64,000 bases of DNA, taken from positions 31,447-95,446 of the forward strand of contig NZ_JGYN01000013.1 of assembly GCF_000741165.1 (NCBI RefSeq), written 5' to 3'. This DNA comes from Bifidobacterium biavatii DSM 23969. Lineage in GTDB: Bacteria > Actinomycetota > Actinomycetes > Actinomycetales > Bifidobacteriaceae. A model generated the notes under the pieces. It searched no databases and had not been told where the DNA came from. It worked only from the letters and a program-made list of their open reading frames with translations. The position numbers and the translations under genes were made by a program. Below are positions 24,214 through 33,226 of this stretch, piece by piece. Position 1 is the stretch's first letter; each line of letters opens with the position of its first letter.

Positions 24214-25311
24214 TCAGCGTTCTTTGAAGTAGGTGAAAAGGTGTCGTTCTTTGATGTGGAGGGTGGTGATGGTGGTGGCGAGTAGGTAGGCGGTGTTGGT
24301 GGTGATGGTGGTTTGTATGGCGTTGAGGGTGATGGCGGTTCGGTCGGTGGTGTCGATGAGGAGTCTGGCGGCGGTCATGTCGATGGGCAGGCTGATGGCG
24401 GTGGCGAGCAGGATGGTGATGCCGGTTTCGATGATGATCTGCGTGGCGAGTGCGGGTTTGGGGACGCCGCAGTGCAGTGCGGAGGCGATTTCGAGCCGGC
24501 GGCCGCGTATGAGGAGGTAGCCGATGGCGAGGGCGATGAGCGCGCCGCAGGCGGGCAGGATGCGTGTGGAGCGTTGCCGGTAGAGGGTTTGTCCGTCGAA
24601 GCCGTCGCCTTTGGTGGTGTTGAGCTGGCCGAGGGTGGGTGCGTCGTCGCCGGTGGTTTTCGCGTTCGGGGTGAGGGTGGACCATAGGGCGTTGCGGGTC
24701 TGGCTGGTTTGCGGCCAGGTCTTGGCCCAGCAGGCGTCGAACGTGCCGGTGGCGGGTGTTTCCTCCATGAGCGCGTACGCGTATCCGGGGGTGCGTCCGT
24801 CGTCGGGGTATTGGTAGACGCCCTTGACGTGCGCGGTGCGCCCGTCGGCGAGGCCGATCGTGCCACCGGTGGAGGTGCCGAGCGTTTCGGCGACTTGTTG
24901 GGAGGCGATCAGTCCGGTCGTGTTCGTGTCCTGTTTCGTGTCGAGGAGTCTGGCCAGTCCGGGGGTGATCTGGTAGAGGGGTGTGGTGGTGTCGGGCAGT
25001 GCGGCGAGGGTGAGCGGGTCCGTCGTACGGATCGCTCCGGCGGCTTGGACGTTCGTGAGGCTGGTGAGGCGTTCGCAGGATGCCGCGTCGATGCCGTCGG
25101 GCGCGTTGAGCACGAGGATGTCGGCCCCGGATTGCCGGTATGCGCTTGCCTGATTAAGGATGGTCGAGCCGGCGGCGATGTCCATGACGCCCATGCCGGC
25201 GGCGGTCAGGGCCAGAGCGAGGACGGCCGGGGCGAGGCGGGCGGCGCCGCTGGTGATGGAGCGCCATGCCTCGGAGATGACGGAGGTTGCTTTCATCGTG
25301 GTGTGGTTCAT
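24214..25311 (-). CDS. ABC transporter permease (FtsX/MacB-like)
   Basis: A 365-residue permease with one N-terminal helix (about 25-45), a ~190-residue extracytoplasmic domain, and three C-terminal helices (about 255-275, 290-320, 335-355), the FtsX/MacB arrangement. It would export or sense an envelope compound or peptide with the ATPase upstream, whose stop overlaps its ATG as ATGA. Start ATG 25311 is set by that overlap. It is the last gene of a four-gene minus-strand operon divergent from a two-component system, as in antimicrobial-peptide resistance modules. Stop is only 90 bases from the tRNA. Confidence 0.85.
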   Translation of the reverse strand: MNHTTMKATSVISEAWRSITSGAARLAPAVLALALTAAGMGVMDIAAGSTILNQASAYRQSGADILVLNAPDGIDAASCERLTSLTNVQAAGAIRTTDPLTLAALPDTTTPLYQITPGLARLLDTKQDTNTTGLIASQQVAETLGTSTGGTIGLADGRTAHVKGVYQYPDDGRTPGYAYALMEETPATGTFDACWAKTWPQTSQTRNALWSTLTPNAKTTGDDAPTLGQLNTTKGDGFDGQTLYRQRSTRILPACGALIALAIGYLLIRGRRLEIASALHCGVPKPALATQIIIETGITILLATAISLPIDMTAARLLIDTTDRTAITLNAIQTTITTNTAYLLATTITTLHIKERHLFTYFKER

Positions 25312-25910
25312 TGGTAGTTCTTCAGGTCGATGATGTCGGTGCACGCGTCGCGCGTGTTCGGGTCGTGGGTGGAGACCACGACGATCGTGTCGTTGCGGGC
25401 GATACGGGAGAGGGATTCGCTGACCGTGGCCGCGGTGTGCATGTCGAGCTGGGCGGTGGGCTCGTCCACGAGCATGAGCGAGGGCTGGGCCGCGAACGCG
25501 CGGGCGAGCATGAGGCGCTGGGCCTCGCCGCCGGACAGTTCCGCGAACCTGCGGTCGGCGACCCGGGTCAGGTTGAACCGGTCCATGAGCGTGCGCGCCC
25601 GTTCCTCGGCCTCGCGGCGCGGGAGCCCCTTGGCGAGCAGGGGCAGGCTGACGTGGTCGATCGCGGTGCGTTGGGCCACGCCGTGCGGGTTCTGGAAGAT
25701 CCAGCGCATCGATTCGATGCCCTGTCGGGTCACCTGGCCTGCGGCGGGCGTGGTCCAGCCGGCAATGATGCCGAGCAGCGTGGACTTGCCCGCGCCGCTC
25801 GGCCCGGTCAACGCGTACACGTGTCCGGGCACGAGGCTCGCGGTCAGATCGTGGAACAGGAGCGGACCGTCGGCGTACCGGTGGCCGACGTGGTCGAGGT
25901 CAACGCGCAT
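25308..25910 (-). CDS. ABC transporter ATP-binding protein
   Basis: A 200-residue ATPase with Walker A GPSGAGKST (36-44), signature LSGGEAQR (near 125-132), Walker B LMLVDEP and switch histidine in VSTHDPN. Compact, with a shortened helical region compared with the ~225-residue LolD/MacB ATPases. Overlaps the adaptor gene upstream by 11 bases and the permease downstream by four. It energises the FtsX-like permease. Confidence 0.92.
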   Translation of the reverse strand: MRVDLDHVGHRYADGPLLFHDLTASLVPGHVYALTGPSGAGKSTLLGIIAGWTTPAAGQVTRQGIESMRWIFQNPHGVAQRTAIDHVSLPLLAKGLPRREAEERARTLMDRFNLTRVADRRFAELSGGEAQRLMLARAFAAQPSLMLVDEPTAQLDMHTAATVSESLSRIARNDTIVVVSTHDPNTRDACTDIIDLKNYQ

Positions 25911-27000
25911 CGCACGCCGCCTGTCCCGGATCGGCCTTGATGCGCGCGGGAGCCTTGCCGTCGATCGTGACCAGCGTGCGACCCAATGAGCTGCCGGCCA
26001 CGTGCGCCTTGACGCTCGTGCCGTCGGTCGCCACCACGCATCCGTCGCTGCCCTTAAGCCCGGTGAGGGCGGACGCGGGCACCGAGTACACGCCGATCGG
26101 CTTTTTGAGCTTGTAGGTCACGGTCACGCTCGTAGTGTCCTCGCCGTCCTTGCGCGCGCCCGTGTACGTGGACCATCCCGCCATCGCCTGCAACGCGGCC
26201 GTGTCCGACACGATGCCGTCGTCGCCGATGGGATAGTCCTTGCCGTTGATCTCGACCACGCGATCACCTTGGATGCGGTCGTCCGGCAGGGACGCGGCCT
26301 TGACCGACGCAACCCCGGCCAGGCCGCGGAACGCGGGCGAATCCGTCGAATCGCCGGTCACGGTCGAACCCAGCGACGCCGCGCACGACACGCTCATCGC
26401 CTGCGCGGGCAACCACACCGCCAACGCGCGGGAGAACGCGCCCTGCTGGACTCGGGCCGCCGCCGCGGCCGTGCCGGCGTTCGCCGCGTACAGGCGCCGC
26501 CACGCGTCCCACGTGGCCCAGTCGAACACGCCCGACCGAGAGCCGCCGTAGCCGAGCGCGGCCAGCTCGTCCTGCAACGCCGTCACGTCGTCGCCCTTGT
26601 CCCCGTACGCCAGATCACGATACAGGGGCGTGTCCGTGTGCAGGCTCATCAGCGGCGTACCGTCCACGTCGTACTCGTGCGACCCCGAACGCACCACCCC
26701 GTCCGCGGGACACGACGCGAACGTGACCCTGCCCGACACCGGGAACGCGACCCCGCTGGCCGGCGACGCCGTCACGTCCACGTTCAGGGAACGCGCGTCG
26801 TCGAACTCCTCCGACCCCAACACGAGACTCCCCGCATCCGTGGAAGCCGACAGGGACGGCGGCGTCACCGTCCGCTCCAACCCCACGGCCAGGCCCATGC
26901 CCGCCGCCAGACACGCGGCCATGCACGCCGCCACGAACCCCACGCCGTTCACCCGCCGACGCGTGCGGGCGCTGTTCTTTCCCGATCGAAACACGAGCAT
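25900..27000 (-). CDS. Membrane-anchored adaptor with peptidoglycan-binding domain
   Basis: A 366-residue exported protein: N-terminal membrane anchor (about 18-42, VAACMAACLAAGMGLAVGL), then a domain with LYRDLAYGDKGDDVTALQDELAALGY, the PG-binding-1 motif, and a C-terminal beta-rich part like the end of RND/MacA-type adaptors (PIGVYSVPASALTG). In Gram-positive ABC exporters this type of protein links permease and wall. ATG 27000 preferred to GTG 27003 (GGAGG 4-5 bases upstream). Ten bases after the lipoprotein gene. Confidence 0.8.
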   Translation of the reverse strand: MLVFRSGKNSARTRRRVNGVGFVAACMAACLAAGMGLAVGLERTVTPPSLSASTDAGSLVLGSEEFDDARSLNVDVTASPASGVAFPVSGRVTFASCPADGVVRSGSHEYDVDGTPLMSLHTDTPLYRDLAYGDKGDDVTALQDELAALGYGGSRSGVFDWATWDAWRRLYAANAGTAAAAARVQQGAFSRALAVWLPAQAMSVSCAASLGSTVTGDSTDSPAFRGLAGVASVKAASLPDDRIQGDRVVEINGKDYPIGDDGIVSDTAALQAMAGWSTYTGARKDGEDTTSVTVTYKLKKPIGVYSVPASALTGLKGSDGCVVATDGTSVKAHVAGSSLGRTLVTIDGKAPARIKADPGQAACDAR

Positions 27001-27010
27001 CACCCCTCCT

Positions 27011-27652
27011 CTACTTGCCCGGGTTCGCCAGGCACTGGGAGAACGCGTCCGACGACGTGTCCAGCTTCGACGACCCCTCGGGCTTGCCCATCTCGGTCAG
27101 GTAATCCTGCTTCGTGAACGAATCAGGCACCAGCTTGCGTCGTTTCAGACACCCCACGACAAGTTCGATCTCGTCCGCGTTCGACGGGTTCTGCACCATC
27201 CGCTCGTACAGGTCGCGGATCTGCAGGTTCGTGCCCTTCGCGCACGCCATGCTGTCCTCGTTCGCCTTGGCCGAATCGTAATTATCGTCCGTGTTCATGT
27301 GCTCCTGCATCAACCCGGTGGACTGGTCCGTGTCGAACTCCACGTCATCGCCCTTGGCGGCCATGCACTCCTGGTACTTCTCGTTCGCCTCGCGGTAATC
27401 CGACTCGCTGATCCTGCCCGCCTTGACCGCGCGCTCCAACACCCCGCGCTCGAAATCGCTCGACGCCGACTGCAACGCCTGCTTCAACTCCGCCTCATAC
27501 GACGACGATCCGGAAGACGACGAAGACGAGGAGGAACCCCCATCCGACGAGCCGGCATTCCCGGAACCCGGCATCGAACACGCCCCCAAACCCAACACCA
27601 CCGACAACACACCGGCAGCCGCAGCCACGCGCAGCATCCGCTTCGACAGCAT
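27011..27652 (-). CDS. Lipoprotein, first gene of the ABC operon
   Basis: 213 residues with a lipoprotein signal: KRMLRVAAAAGVLSVVLGLG then lipobox Cys (LGAC). A Ser/Gly linker follows (about residues 28-48), then a helical acidic domain with conserved-looking Cys residues (YQECMAAKGDD, SMACAKG, VVGCLKRRK, SQCLANPGK). No named family recognised. AAGGAG 9 bases before the ATG. Likely the exposed substrate- or signal-binding part of the exporter/sensor complex; inference from order. Confidence 0.75.
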   Translation of the reverse strand: MLSKRMLRVAAAAGVLSVVLGLGACSMPGSGNAGSSDGGSSSSSSSSGSSSYEAELKQALQSASSDFERGVLERAVKAGRISESDYREANEKYQECMAAKGDDVEFDTDQSTGLMQEHMNTDDNYDSAKANEDSMACAKGTNLQIRDLYERMVQNPSNADEIELVVGCLKRRKLVPDSFTKQDYLTEMGKPEGSSKLDTSSDAFSQCLANPGK

Positions 27653-27825
27653 GATGATGTGCTCCTTTCGTTTGAACATTGACTTGACGGGAACACACCG
27701 TAGAAGCCGGTTCGATGGGATTTGGCGGTTCCGACCCGGTTCCGACCGTTTTTGACCGATTTCCGACCTCGTTCGCCACGGCCGATATGATGTGCCGCAA
27801 CCAACCAACCGGAAAGGAGACGTCG

Positions 27826-28482
27826 ATGCGCGTGCTGGTCGTCGAAGACAACGTGAACCTCGCCGACGTGGTCGGCATGGGCTTGCGCATGAAGGGCTTC
27901 GACACGACGGTCATCTACGACGGACGTGACGCGATCGACGAACTGGACGACAGCCGGTGGGATCTGCTGATCCTCGACCGTGACCTGCCCGGCGTGCACG
28001 GCGACGAGATCTGCCGGCGGCTGCGGGCGCGACATGACCCCGTCCACATCCTCATGCTCACCGCCGCTTCCCGCACCAACGACATCGTGCAAGGCCTGGG
28101 ACTGGGCGCGGACGACTACCTGACCAAGCCGTTCGCGTACGCGGAACTGCTCGCCCGCGTCGAAGCCGTCCAACGCCGACTCGGTCTGGCCGATACGGGA
28201 CCGTTCGTGCGGGGCGGCTTCCGGGCCGATTTCCACACCGGCGACATCAGCATGAACGGCGAACCACTGCGATTCGGCCAACGCGAGCTCGCCGTGCTGC
28301 GCATGCTGGTGGAGGCGCACGGCGCGGTGGTCGGCGTCGACCGGCTGTACGACGAGGTCTGGCAGGACGACCACGCGCATGCGAAAAGCATCGTCAAAAG
28401 CACCGTGTACACGCTACGGTCCAAGATCGGCGACCCGAACCTCATCGAGACCGTACCCGGACAGGGATACCGCATACCATGA
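27826..28482 (+). CDS. OmpR-type response regulator
   Basis: 218 residues. Receiver domain 1-118 with acidic pair ED (7-8), phosphoacceptor Asp51 (LLILDRDLPG) and Lys in DDYLTKPF (near 100); winged-helix DNA-binding domain about 130-218 with VVGVDRLYDEVW and the IETVPGQGYRIP ending. AAGGAG upstream of the ATG. Its last codon overlaps the histidine kinase start (ATGA). Divergent from the ABC operon, which it probably controls from the 170-bp gap. Confidence 0.93.
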   Translation: MRVLVVEDNVNLADVVGMGLRMKGFDTTVIYDGRDAIDELDDSRWDLLILDRDLPGVHGDEICRRLRARHDPVHILMLTAASRTNDIVQGLGLGADDYLTKPFAYAELLARVEAVQRRLGLADTGPFVRGGFRADFHTGDISMNGEPLRFGQRELAVLRMLVEAHGAVVGVDRLYDEVWQDDHAHAKSIVKSTVYTLRSKIGDPNLIETVPGQGYRIP

Positions 28483-29762
28483 GCCGGCAGCACACCACAC
28501 GCAAGCCGCGGCCGCGCATTCTCCGCCCCTCGCAATGGTCGACGCGAAGCCGTCTGACCGCCACGATCATCATCGCGTTCCTGCTGCTGACGGCCGCCGT
28601 CACCACCGGCACATTCCTCATCGTGGACCGGCAGCTGTCCACCATAACGGTCGGCGGCATCGACACGAGCATGGACTCCGACACCGCGGACGAGTCGCTC
28701 CGCCAGCCGTCATCGCACGATCCCGACGGCGACGATTCCGGCTACACGTCCATTCACGTCAACCAGGACAGGGGAGACGGACTGTCGCTCAAGGCGACGG
28801 CGGGCGACAACCGGACGCGTGATCTCATGCTCGCCACGACCATCGCGCCGATCCTCACGTTCGGCGTGCTGGCGGCCATCCTCACCTGGACCATAGCCAC
28901 CAACAGCCAGAAGCGCATCAACACGGTGGCCAAGCAGATCACGAACGCGGACGGGCCACTATCCGCACGCCACGCCGTCAGCATCCCGGAACGCAACGAC
29001 GAGGCCACGACCATAGTCCACGCCTATAACGCCATGCTCCACGATCTGAACGATGCCATCGAACGGGAGCAACAGTTCATCGCCAACGCATCCCACGAAC
29101 TGAAGAACCCGCTCGCCGCCACCTCGGCCGCCCTCGAAATACCACTCGACGCGGGACTGTTCGACGACGCGACCCGCCCATTCGTGCAAAAGGCGCTCGA
29201 TGCCAACCGCAGCGGAACGGCGCTCGTGCTCCGACTGCTCGAACTCGCCCGCATCCAACACCTCGACCACACGGACCTCACCAGCATCGATCTCGCCGAC
29301 ATCGTCTTGGATGTTCTCGGCAAGGAGCATGACGCCCTTGCCCCACTGACGGTAACGACATCGCTCATGCCCGCAACACTATCGGCGGACCGCATGCTCA
29401 TCAACCAACTGGCCACGAACCTCATCCTCAACGCCGCGCAACACAACATACCCGGCGGCAGCATCGGCATCACCACCGCAACCAACCATGACGACGGCAA
29501 CGGCAACGACTACGCGACGCTCACCATCGCCAACACCGGCAAAGACCTCACCCAGATCGACCCGACGGAACTGCTCGCCACATTCAACCGCGGACCGGAC
29601 AGCAGAATCAGCAACCGACACGGCACACCCAACCACGGGCTCGGCCTATCCATCTGCGACGAAATCGTCCGACTCCACCACGGCACCATGAACCTGCACG
29701 CCAACCCGCACGGAGGCTTGACCGTCACCGTACGACTGCCGATAGAGTGTGCCGGCCAGTAG
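28479..29762 (+). CDS. Sensor histidine kinase
   Basis: 427 residues: membrane helix about 28-50, external sensor loop about 50-118, second helix about 120-142, HAMP-like segment, HisKA H-box NASHELKNPL with His206, and a HATPase domain with N-box NLILNAAQHN and GLGLSICDEIV. The short extracellular loop is typical of envelope-stress or peptide sensors. Partner of the response regulator, overlapping by four bases. Confidence 0.93.
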   Translation: MSRQHTTRKPRPRILRPSQWSTRSRLTATIIIAFLLLTAAVTTGTFLIVDRQLSTITVGGIDTSMDSDTADESLRQPSSHDPDGDDSGYTSIHVNQDRGDGLSLKATAGDNRTRDLMLATTIAPILTFGVLAAILTWTIATNSQKRINTVAKQITNADGPLSARHAVSIPERNDEATTIVHAYNAMLHDLNDAIEREQQFIANASHELKNPLAATSAALEIPLDAGLFDDATRPFVQKALDANRSGTALVLRLLELARIQHLDHTDLTSIDLADIVLDVLGKEHDALAPLTVTTSLMPATLSADRMLINQLATNLILNAAQHNIPGGSIGITTATNHDDGNGNDYATLTIANTGKDLTQIDPTELLATFNRGPDSRISNRHGTPNHGLGLSICDEIVRLHHGTMNLHANPHGGLTVTVRLPIECAGQ

Positions 29763-29848
29763 TTTTTCTGTATTTATGTATGTAAAGAAACAAAGAATCA
29801 AAGAAACACTGCTGACGTGGCCGCTTGCCATGTTGCGACGAGGGCGCA

Positions 29849-31531
29849 TTACATCGGTATCTTGCGGCTGCGGAACGGGCGGACGCCGCGCAGGATGTAG
29901 ATGCACTCGTCGGTGGGCAGCAGGCCGAGCTCGTCGGGCTGCATGAGCTCGCGCTTGGTGCGCCGCCAGCTCACGCTGTACGAGCCGTTGACGCCCTTGC
30001 TTTCACTGTCGTCCATGACGTCGATGGTCTGGGAGCCCAATCGTTTGGACACCCATTCGAGCGTGCTGGTTTCAGTACCGCCAAGGAAGAGCATCGAGTC
30101 GCAGTTGCCGACGATGGTCTCCCAATCATCGCGGTACATGGCCTTGCCCTGCGCGTAGTTCTGGATGATGACCGAGCAGGAGATGTTCCGGCTGCGGATG
30201 GTGGCGATGAGCCGCTGGAAGTTCGGGATACGACCGACGTTCGCAAACTCGTCGAGGAAGCAGTGCACCGGCAATCGCCGCGCCGAACAGTCGGAGATGT
30301 TCGCATGATCGGCCTGATACACGTTGGACTCGAACAGGCATTGGTAGAGGATCGCCGCGAGGAACGAGAACGTGTTCTCCGTATCCGGCAGGGCGAGGAA
30401 CACGGCGGTCGGTCGCAAAGCGATCTCATCCAGCCGCATGTCGTCGCCGGACAGGATGCGTCGCACGCTACCGACCTGCAATGGGGCGAGTCTGACGCCC
30501 AGGGAGATGATGATTGACTTCTTCGTCTCGCCGGCTCCCTGCTGGAATTTGCGGTACTGGCGTGCGGCGAAGTCCAGGCCTTCCAGCGTCTGCCGTGATT
30601 CGGCGTCATGCCGGCCGGGGTTTGCATGGTATTCGGCGACGAGTTCACGCGCCGCGTCGAACATGAGATCCACATCGGATTGCATGGTTTCGTCCGCTTC
30701 GCTGGCTTCCATCCGGTCGAGCATGTCCGTGACCCGGTTCAGATCCGGCTCGTCCTCGGAGAACCGCACCCATGCGATGAGCGCGTTCAACAGGTTGCGT
30801 TCGGCGCGTTCCCAGAACCCGTCGCCGTTGCCGGGCTGCCGGTTGTTTCCGGCCGTGTTCGTGATGATGTTTTCCGTCAGACGCAGGATGCCGGCTTCTG
30901 GGTCGGCCGGGTTGAGGTAGCGCATCGGATTGAACCGGTCGGAACGTTCAAGATCGATGAGATTCAGACAATGGATCGCGTATCCTTTGCCGCGCAGCAG
31001 CTCGCCGACCTCATTCTGTATTTCGCCTTTGGGATCGGTGATCGCATACGACATGTTCGCCTGCCGCAGGTTCGGCAGCACATACCGTCGGGTCTTGCCG
31101 GAACCGGACGAGCCGATCGCCAGCACGTTCAGGTTGCGTTTCGTCACCCGCCCATCAATGCCCAGTGATTCCGTTGCGGTCATCAGCAGATCTCGCCGGC
31201 CGCCTTGCCTGAACGGTTTGATGTCGGCCGGCGTGCCCCACTTGGCCGAGCCGTGCTCCTCACCCTCGCGGAGATCACGTCGCATCGACCACCGATACAG
31301 CCATGCCAATCCGACGGCGGCGACCGCGCCCAGTCCGGCAAGAAGATCGACCTGGTGCAGGGACAGAAACAGCGGGCGTTCCGTTATCCCGATGAACATC
31401 CGGTCGATGATTTCGCTGATGGACAGGCCGGCCGTCATGTCGCCGCGCACTTGCAGGCACACGCGATTGCCGAGGTAGAGCAGCAGGCAGGCGGACAATA
31501 TCGTCAGACAGATTACGGGGAAACGCTTCAT
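29849..31531 (-). CDS. traG: TraG/VirD4-type coupling protein
   Basis: Type IV coupling protein that brings the relaxase-DNA complex to the channel. 560 residues: two N-terminal membrane helices (about 5-25, 60-82), EEHGSAKWGTP motif before the ATPase, Walker A GSSGSGKT (140-147), AITDPKGE, and Walker B VHCFLDEFANVG. C-terminal end has DELGLLPTDECIYILRG. Length is normal for Gram-positive VirD4. It overlaps the small gene upstream as ATGA and ends the mobilisation operon. Confidence 0.94.
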   Translation of the reverse strand: MKRFPVICLTILSACLLLYLGNRVCLQVRGDMTAGLSISEIIDRMFIGITERPLFLSLHQVDLLAGLGAVAAVGLAWLYRWSMRRDLREGEEHGSAKWGTPADIKPFRQGGRRDLLMTATESLGIDGRVTKRNLNVLAIGSSGSGKTRRYVLPNLRQANMSYAITDPKGEIQNEVGELLRGKGYAIHCLNLIDLERSDRFNPMRYLNPADPEAGILRLTENIITNTAGNNRQPGNGDGFWERAERNLLNALIAWVRFSEDEPDLNRVTDMLDRMEASEADETMQSDVDLMFDAARELVAEYHANPGRHDAESRQTLEGLDFAARQYRKFQQGAGETKKSIIISLGVRLAPLQVGSVRRILSGDDMRLDEIALRPTAVFLALPDTENTFSFLAAILYQCLFESNVYQADHANISDCSARRLPVHCFLDEFANVGRIPNFQRLIATIRSRNISCSVIIQNYAQGKAMYRDDWETIVGNCDSMLFLGGTETSTLEWVSKRLGSQTIDVMDDSESKGVNGSYSVSWRRTKRELMQPDELGLLPTDECIYILRGVRPFRSRKIPM

Positions 31532-31947
31532 CGCACCGCGCCTTCCATTAGTCGCGCACGCTGCTCCGACTGTTTGCGTTGTAACCGTTCATTGGTGCGA
31601 CGCCTTAGTGATTCCAGCACCATCTCACGGGTAAGTGATGCAGCATCCTGGTTCGGTTGGGACGTGGCCTGAGACTCCGTCGCATTCGGCAGCAGTTCGG
31701 CGGCGAGTGGTGTGACTGAGATCCGACGGCCGCCGTTCGATGAGCCGGCGCCCGTATTTTCCGTCATTGTTTCGCCTGACGCAGATGCCACCCCACAAAG
31801 GTTATCCACAGAGTTATCCACAGAGTTATCCACACAATCGATGACGAGCATGTTCGTTCCGTGCCATTCAATGCTGGATGCCTCGTGCTCCCCGCACATC
31901 AGTCGGTCAAGCCGTGTGAGCGTCATTGACATGTTCCGCTCGATCAT
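31528..31947 (-). CDS. Small mobilisation-operon protein containing DnaA-box codons
   Basis: 139 residues, no known family. Soluble, with a repeated SVDN peptide (residues about 37-50) encoded by the three DnaA-box sequences, a Ser/Gly/Asn linker, and a basic helical C-terminus (REMVLESLRRRTNERLQRKQ). Start overlaps the SSB-like stop (ATGA) and its stop overlaps the TraG start. The overlaps on both sides support real translation. Possibly an accessory DNA-processing protein. Confidence 0.65.
   Translation of the reverse strand: MIERNMSMTLTRLDRLMCGEHEASSIEWHGTNMLVIDCVDNSVDNSVDNLCGVASASGETMTENTGAGSSNGGRRISVTPLAAELLPNATESQATSQPNQDAASLTREMVLESLRRRTNERLQRKQSEQRARLMEGAVR
31802..31834 (+). promoter_or_regulatory. 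Three perfect DnaA boxes spaced 12 bp
   Basis: TTATCCACA at 31802-31810, 31814-31822 and 31826-31834, same orientation, each separated by GAG. All match the bacterial DnaA consensus exactly. They lie inside a coding region of the mobilisation operon. Confidence 0.75.
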
Positions 31948-32267
31948 GACGGTTCCTTCCAGTTCATTGACGTGGAAGCGGCGATCATGTCCGCGTTCAC
32001 CCGAACTTCAGTGTGGACGATGTCGTGGGATGTGTTGCCGGCGTCGGTCCAGCCGCTTGCCACGATCAGGTCGCCTTGTTCCAGTTGTTGCGCCTTACAG
32101 TACGAGGGCATTACGGAGCCGCCTTGTATGATTACTGGCTCGGCCAAACCGCTCGGCATGCGCACGCCGACCCTCAGCTGCACCAGTTCGCTGCCCGTGG
32201 CGGAGATCGTGAACACCGGGTCGGCGAGGAGTTCGCCGCGTACGATCATGTATCGTTTCGTTCCCAT
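31944..32267 (-). CDS. Single-stranded DNA-binding (OB-fold) protein-like
   Basis: 107 residues with an SSB-like pattern: VRGELLADPVFTISATGSEL, LRVGVRM, then QQLEQGDLIVASGWTDAG (strand 4-5 region). The acidic C-terminal tip of housekeeping SSBs is missing, as in element-borne OB proteins. It would protect transferred strands. Eleven bases after the DUF3801 gene; stop overlaps the next start. Confidence 0.65.
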   Translation of the reverse strand: MGTKRYMIVRGELLADPVFTISATGSELVQLRVGVRMPSGLAEPVIIQGGSVMPSYCKAQQLEQGDLIVASGWTDAGNTSHDIVHTEVRVNADMIAASTSMNWKEPS

Positions 32268-32278
32268 CCTGAAAACCC

Positions 32279-33196
32279 CTATCTGCTCTGAGAACGGTTA
32301 GGTTTCCGCGTCGCGACCGGTTGCACCGGCTTGCCGGTGAGCTTGCGTTCGATCCGTGCACGGAGTTCCGCGAGCGTGTCACGCCGGCTGACTTTCCGTT
32401 CCCCACATCGCACCGTCGGCTTCGGCGAAACCGGTGCACGCGGTTCCGATGGAGCATGTTCTGGCATGGTCCGGCGATTGGCCTCATCGGCGGTGGTCGT
32501 AGTCTCGCCATGTGCAGCCGGTGATGATACGACCGGGGTTTGCGGCGGCTGCTCATCGTCCGATATCGGCTGTGCGGATTGTTCCGCCACGACTGCCGGG
32601 GATGCTTCGTCGCGCCGCTCGGCCGTTGCGGTCGGGACACGCGATCCTGACTGAGCGGCATCGGAAAGCGTTGGTGATGATTGTTCGGGTTTCACCGGTG
32701 TAGGCTCCCGCGGTTCATCCCGGCCTGGGTCCGTTGCCGGCTGCACCTGCGTATCCTTGCTCCCGAGTTGTTCGACCGGCCTCCGGCCGTCGATCCGCAG
32801 CTCATAGCCGACATCCTGCAGTGCACGTCGTACCGCGTGCGTCACATGATCGAGATCACGCCCCTCGAAATGAATCCACGTTGACTGACTATCACGCTCC
32901 ACCGAATACCGCACGCCCGCGCGACGTAGACTGCGTACCACTGCACGCACCTGATGCCGCTCCAACTCGATCGCATGAATATCGCCGCCGGTCAGGCGTT
33001 GCAATCGTTTCTCGCTCATCCGCCCGGTATCGCGGCCTCGCCGGATCACGCCGCGCATTGCCGACAAGCCGCGCCCGCCCAATCGCAGAAACCAGCCGGC
33101 GGTCTTCTCGCCGACCCACAGCGCGAGACCGCCGCCGGCGCGACCGACGCCCATAATAATCTGTCTGCCGGTGTCTTCCAATCGTTCCTCGATCAT
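32279..33196 (-). CDS. PcfB/DUF3801-like relaxosome protein
   Basis: 305 residues. N-terminal ~155 residues fit DUF3801/PcfB: a helical start (MIEERLEDTGRQII), LTGGDIHAIELERHQVRAVV, then FEGRDLDHVTHAVRRALQDV. The remainder is a Pro/Ser/Glu-rich linker ending in a basic helix (DTLAELRARIERKLTGKP) that may touch DNA or relaxase. PcfB-type proteins link relaxosome and coupling protein. AAAGGA before the ATG; lies between relaxase and SSB genes. Confidence 0.75.
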   Translation of the reverse strand: MIEERLEDTGRQIIMGVGRAGGGLALWVGEKTAGWFLRLGGRGLSAMRGVIRRGRDTGRMSEKRLQRLTGGDIHAIELERHQVRAVVRSLRRAGVRYSVERDSQSTWIHFEGRDLDHVTHAVRRALQDVGYELRIDGRRPVEQLGSKDTQVQPATDPGRDEPREPTPVKPEQSSPTLSDAAQSGSRVPTATAERRDEASPAVVAEQSAQPISDDEQPPQTPVVSSPAAHGETTTTADEANRRTMPEHAPSEPRAPVSPKPTVRCGERKVSRRDTLAELRARIERKLTGKPVQPVATRKPNRSQSR

Positions 33197-33226
33197 CGTT
33201 GATCCTTTCCGTGTATGAACCGTCGT

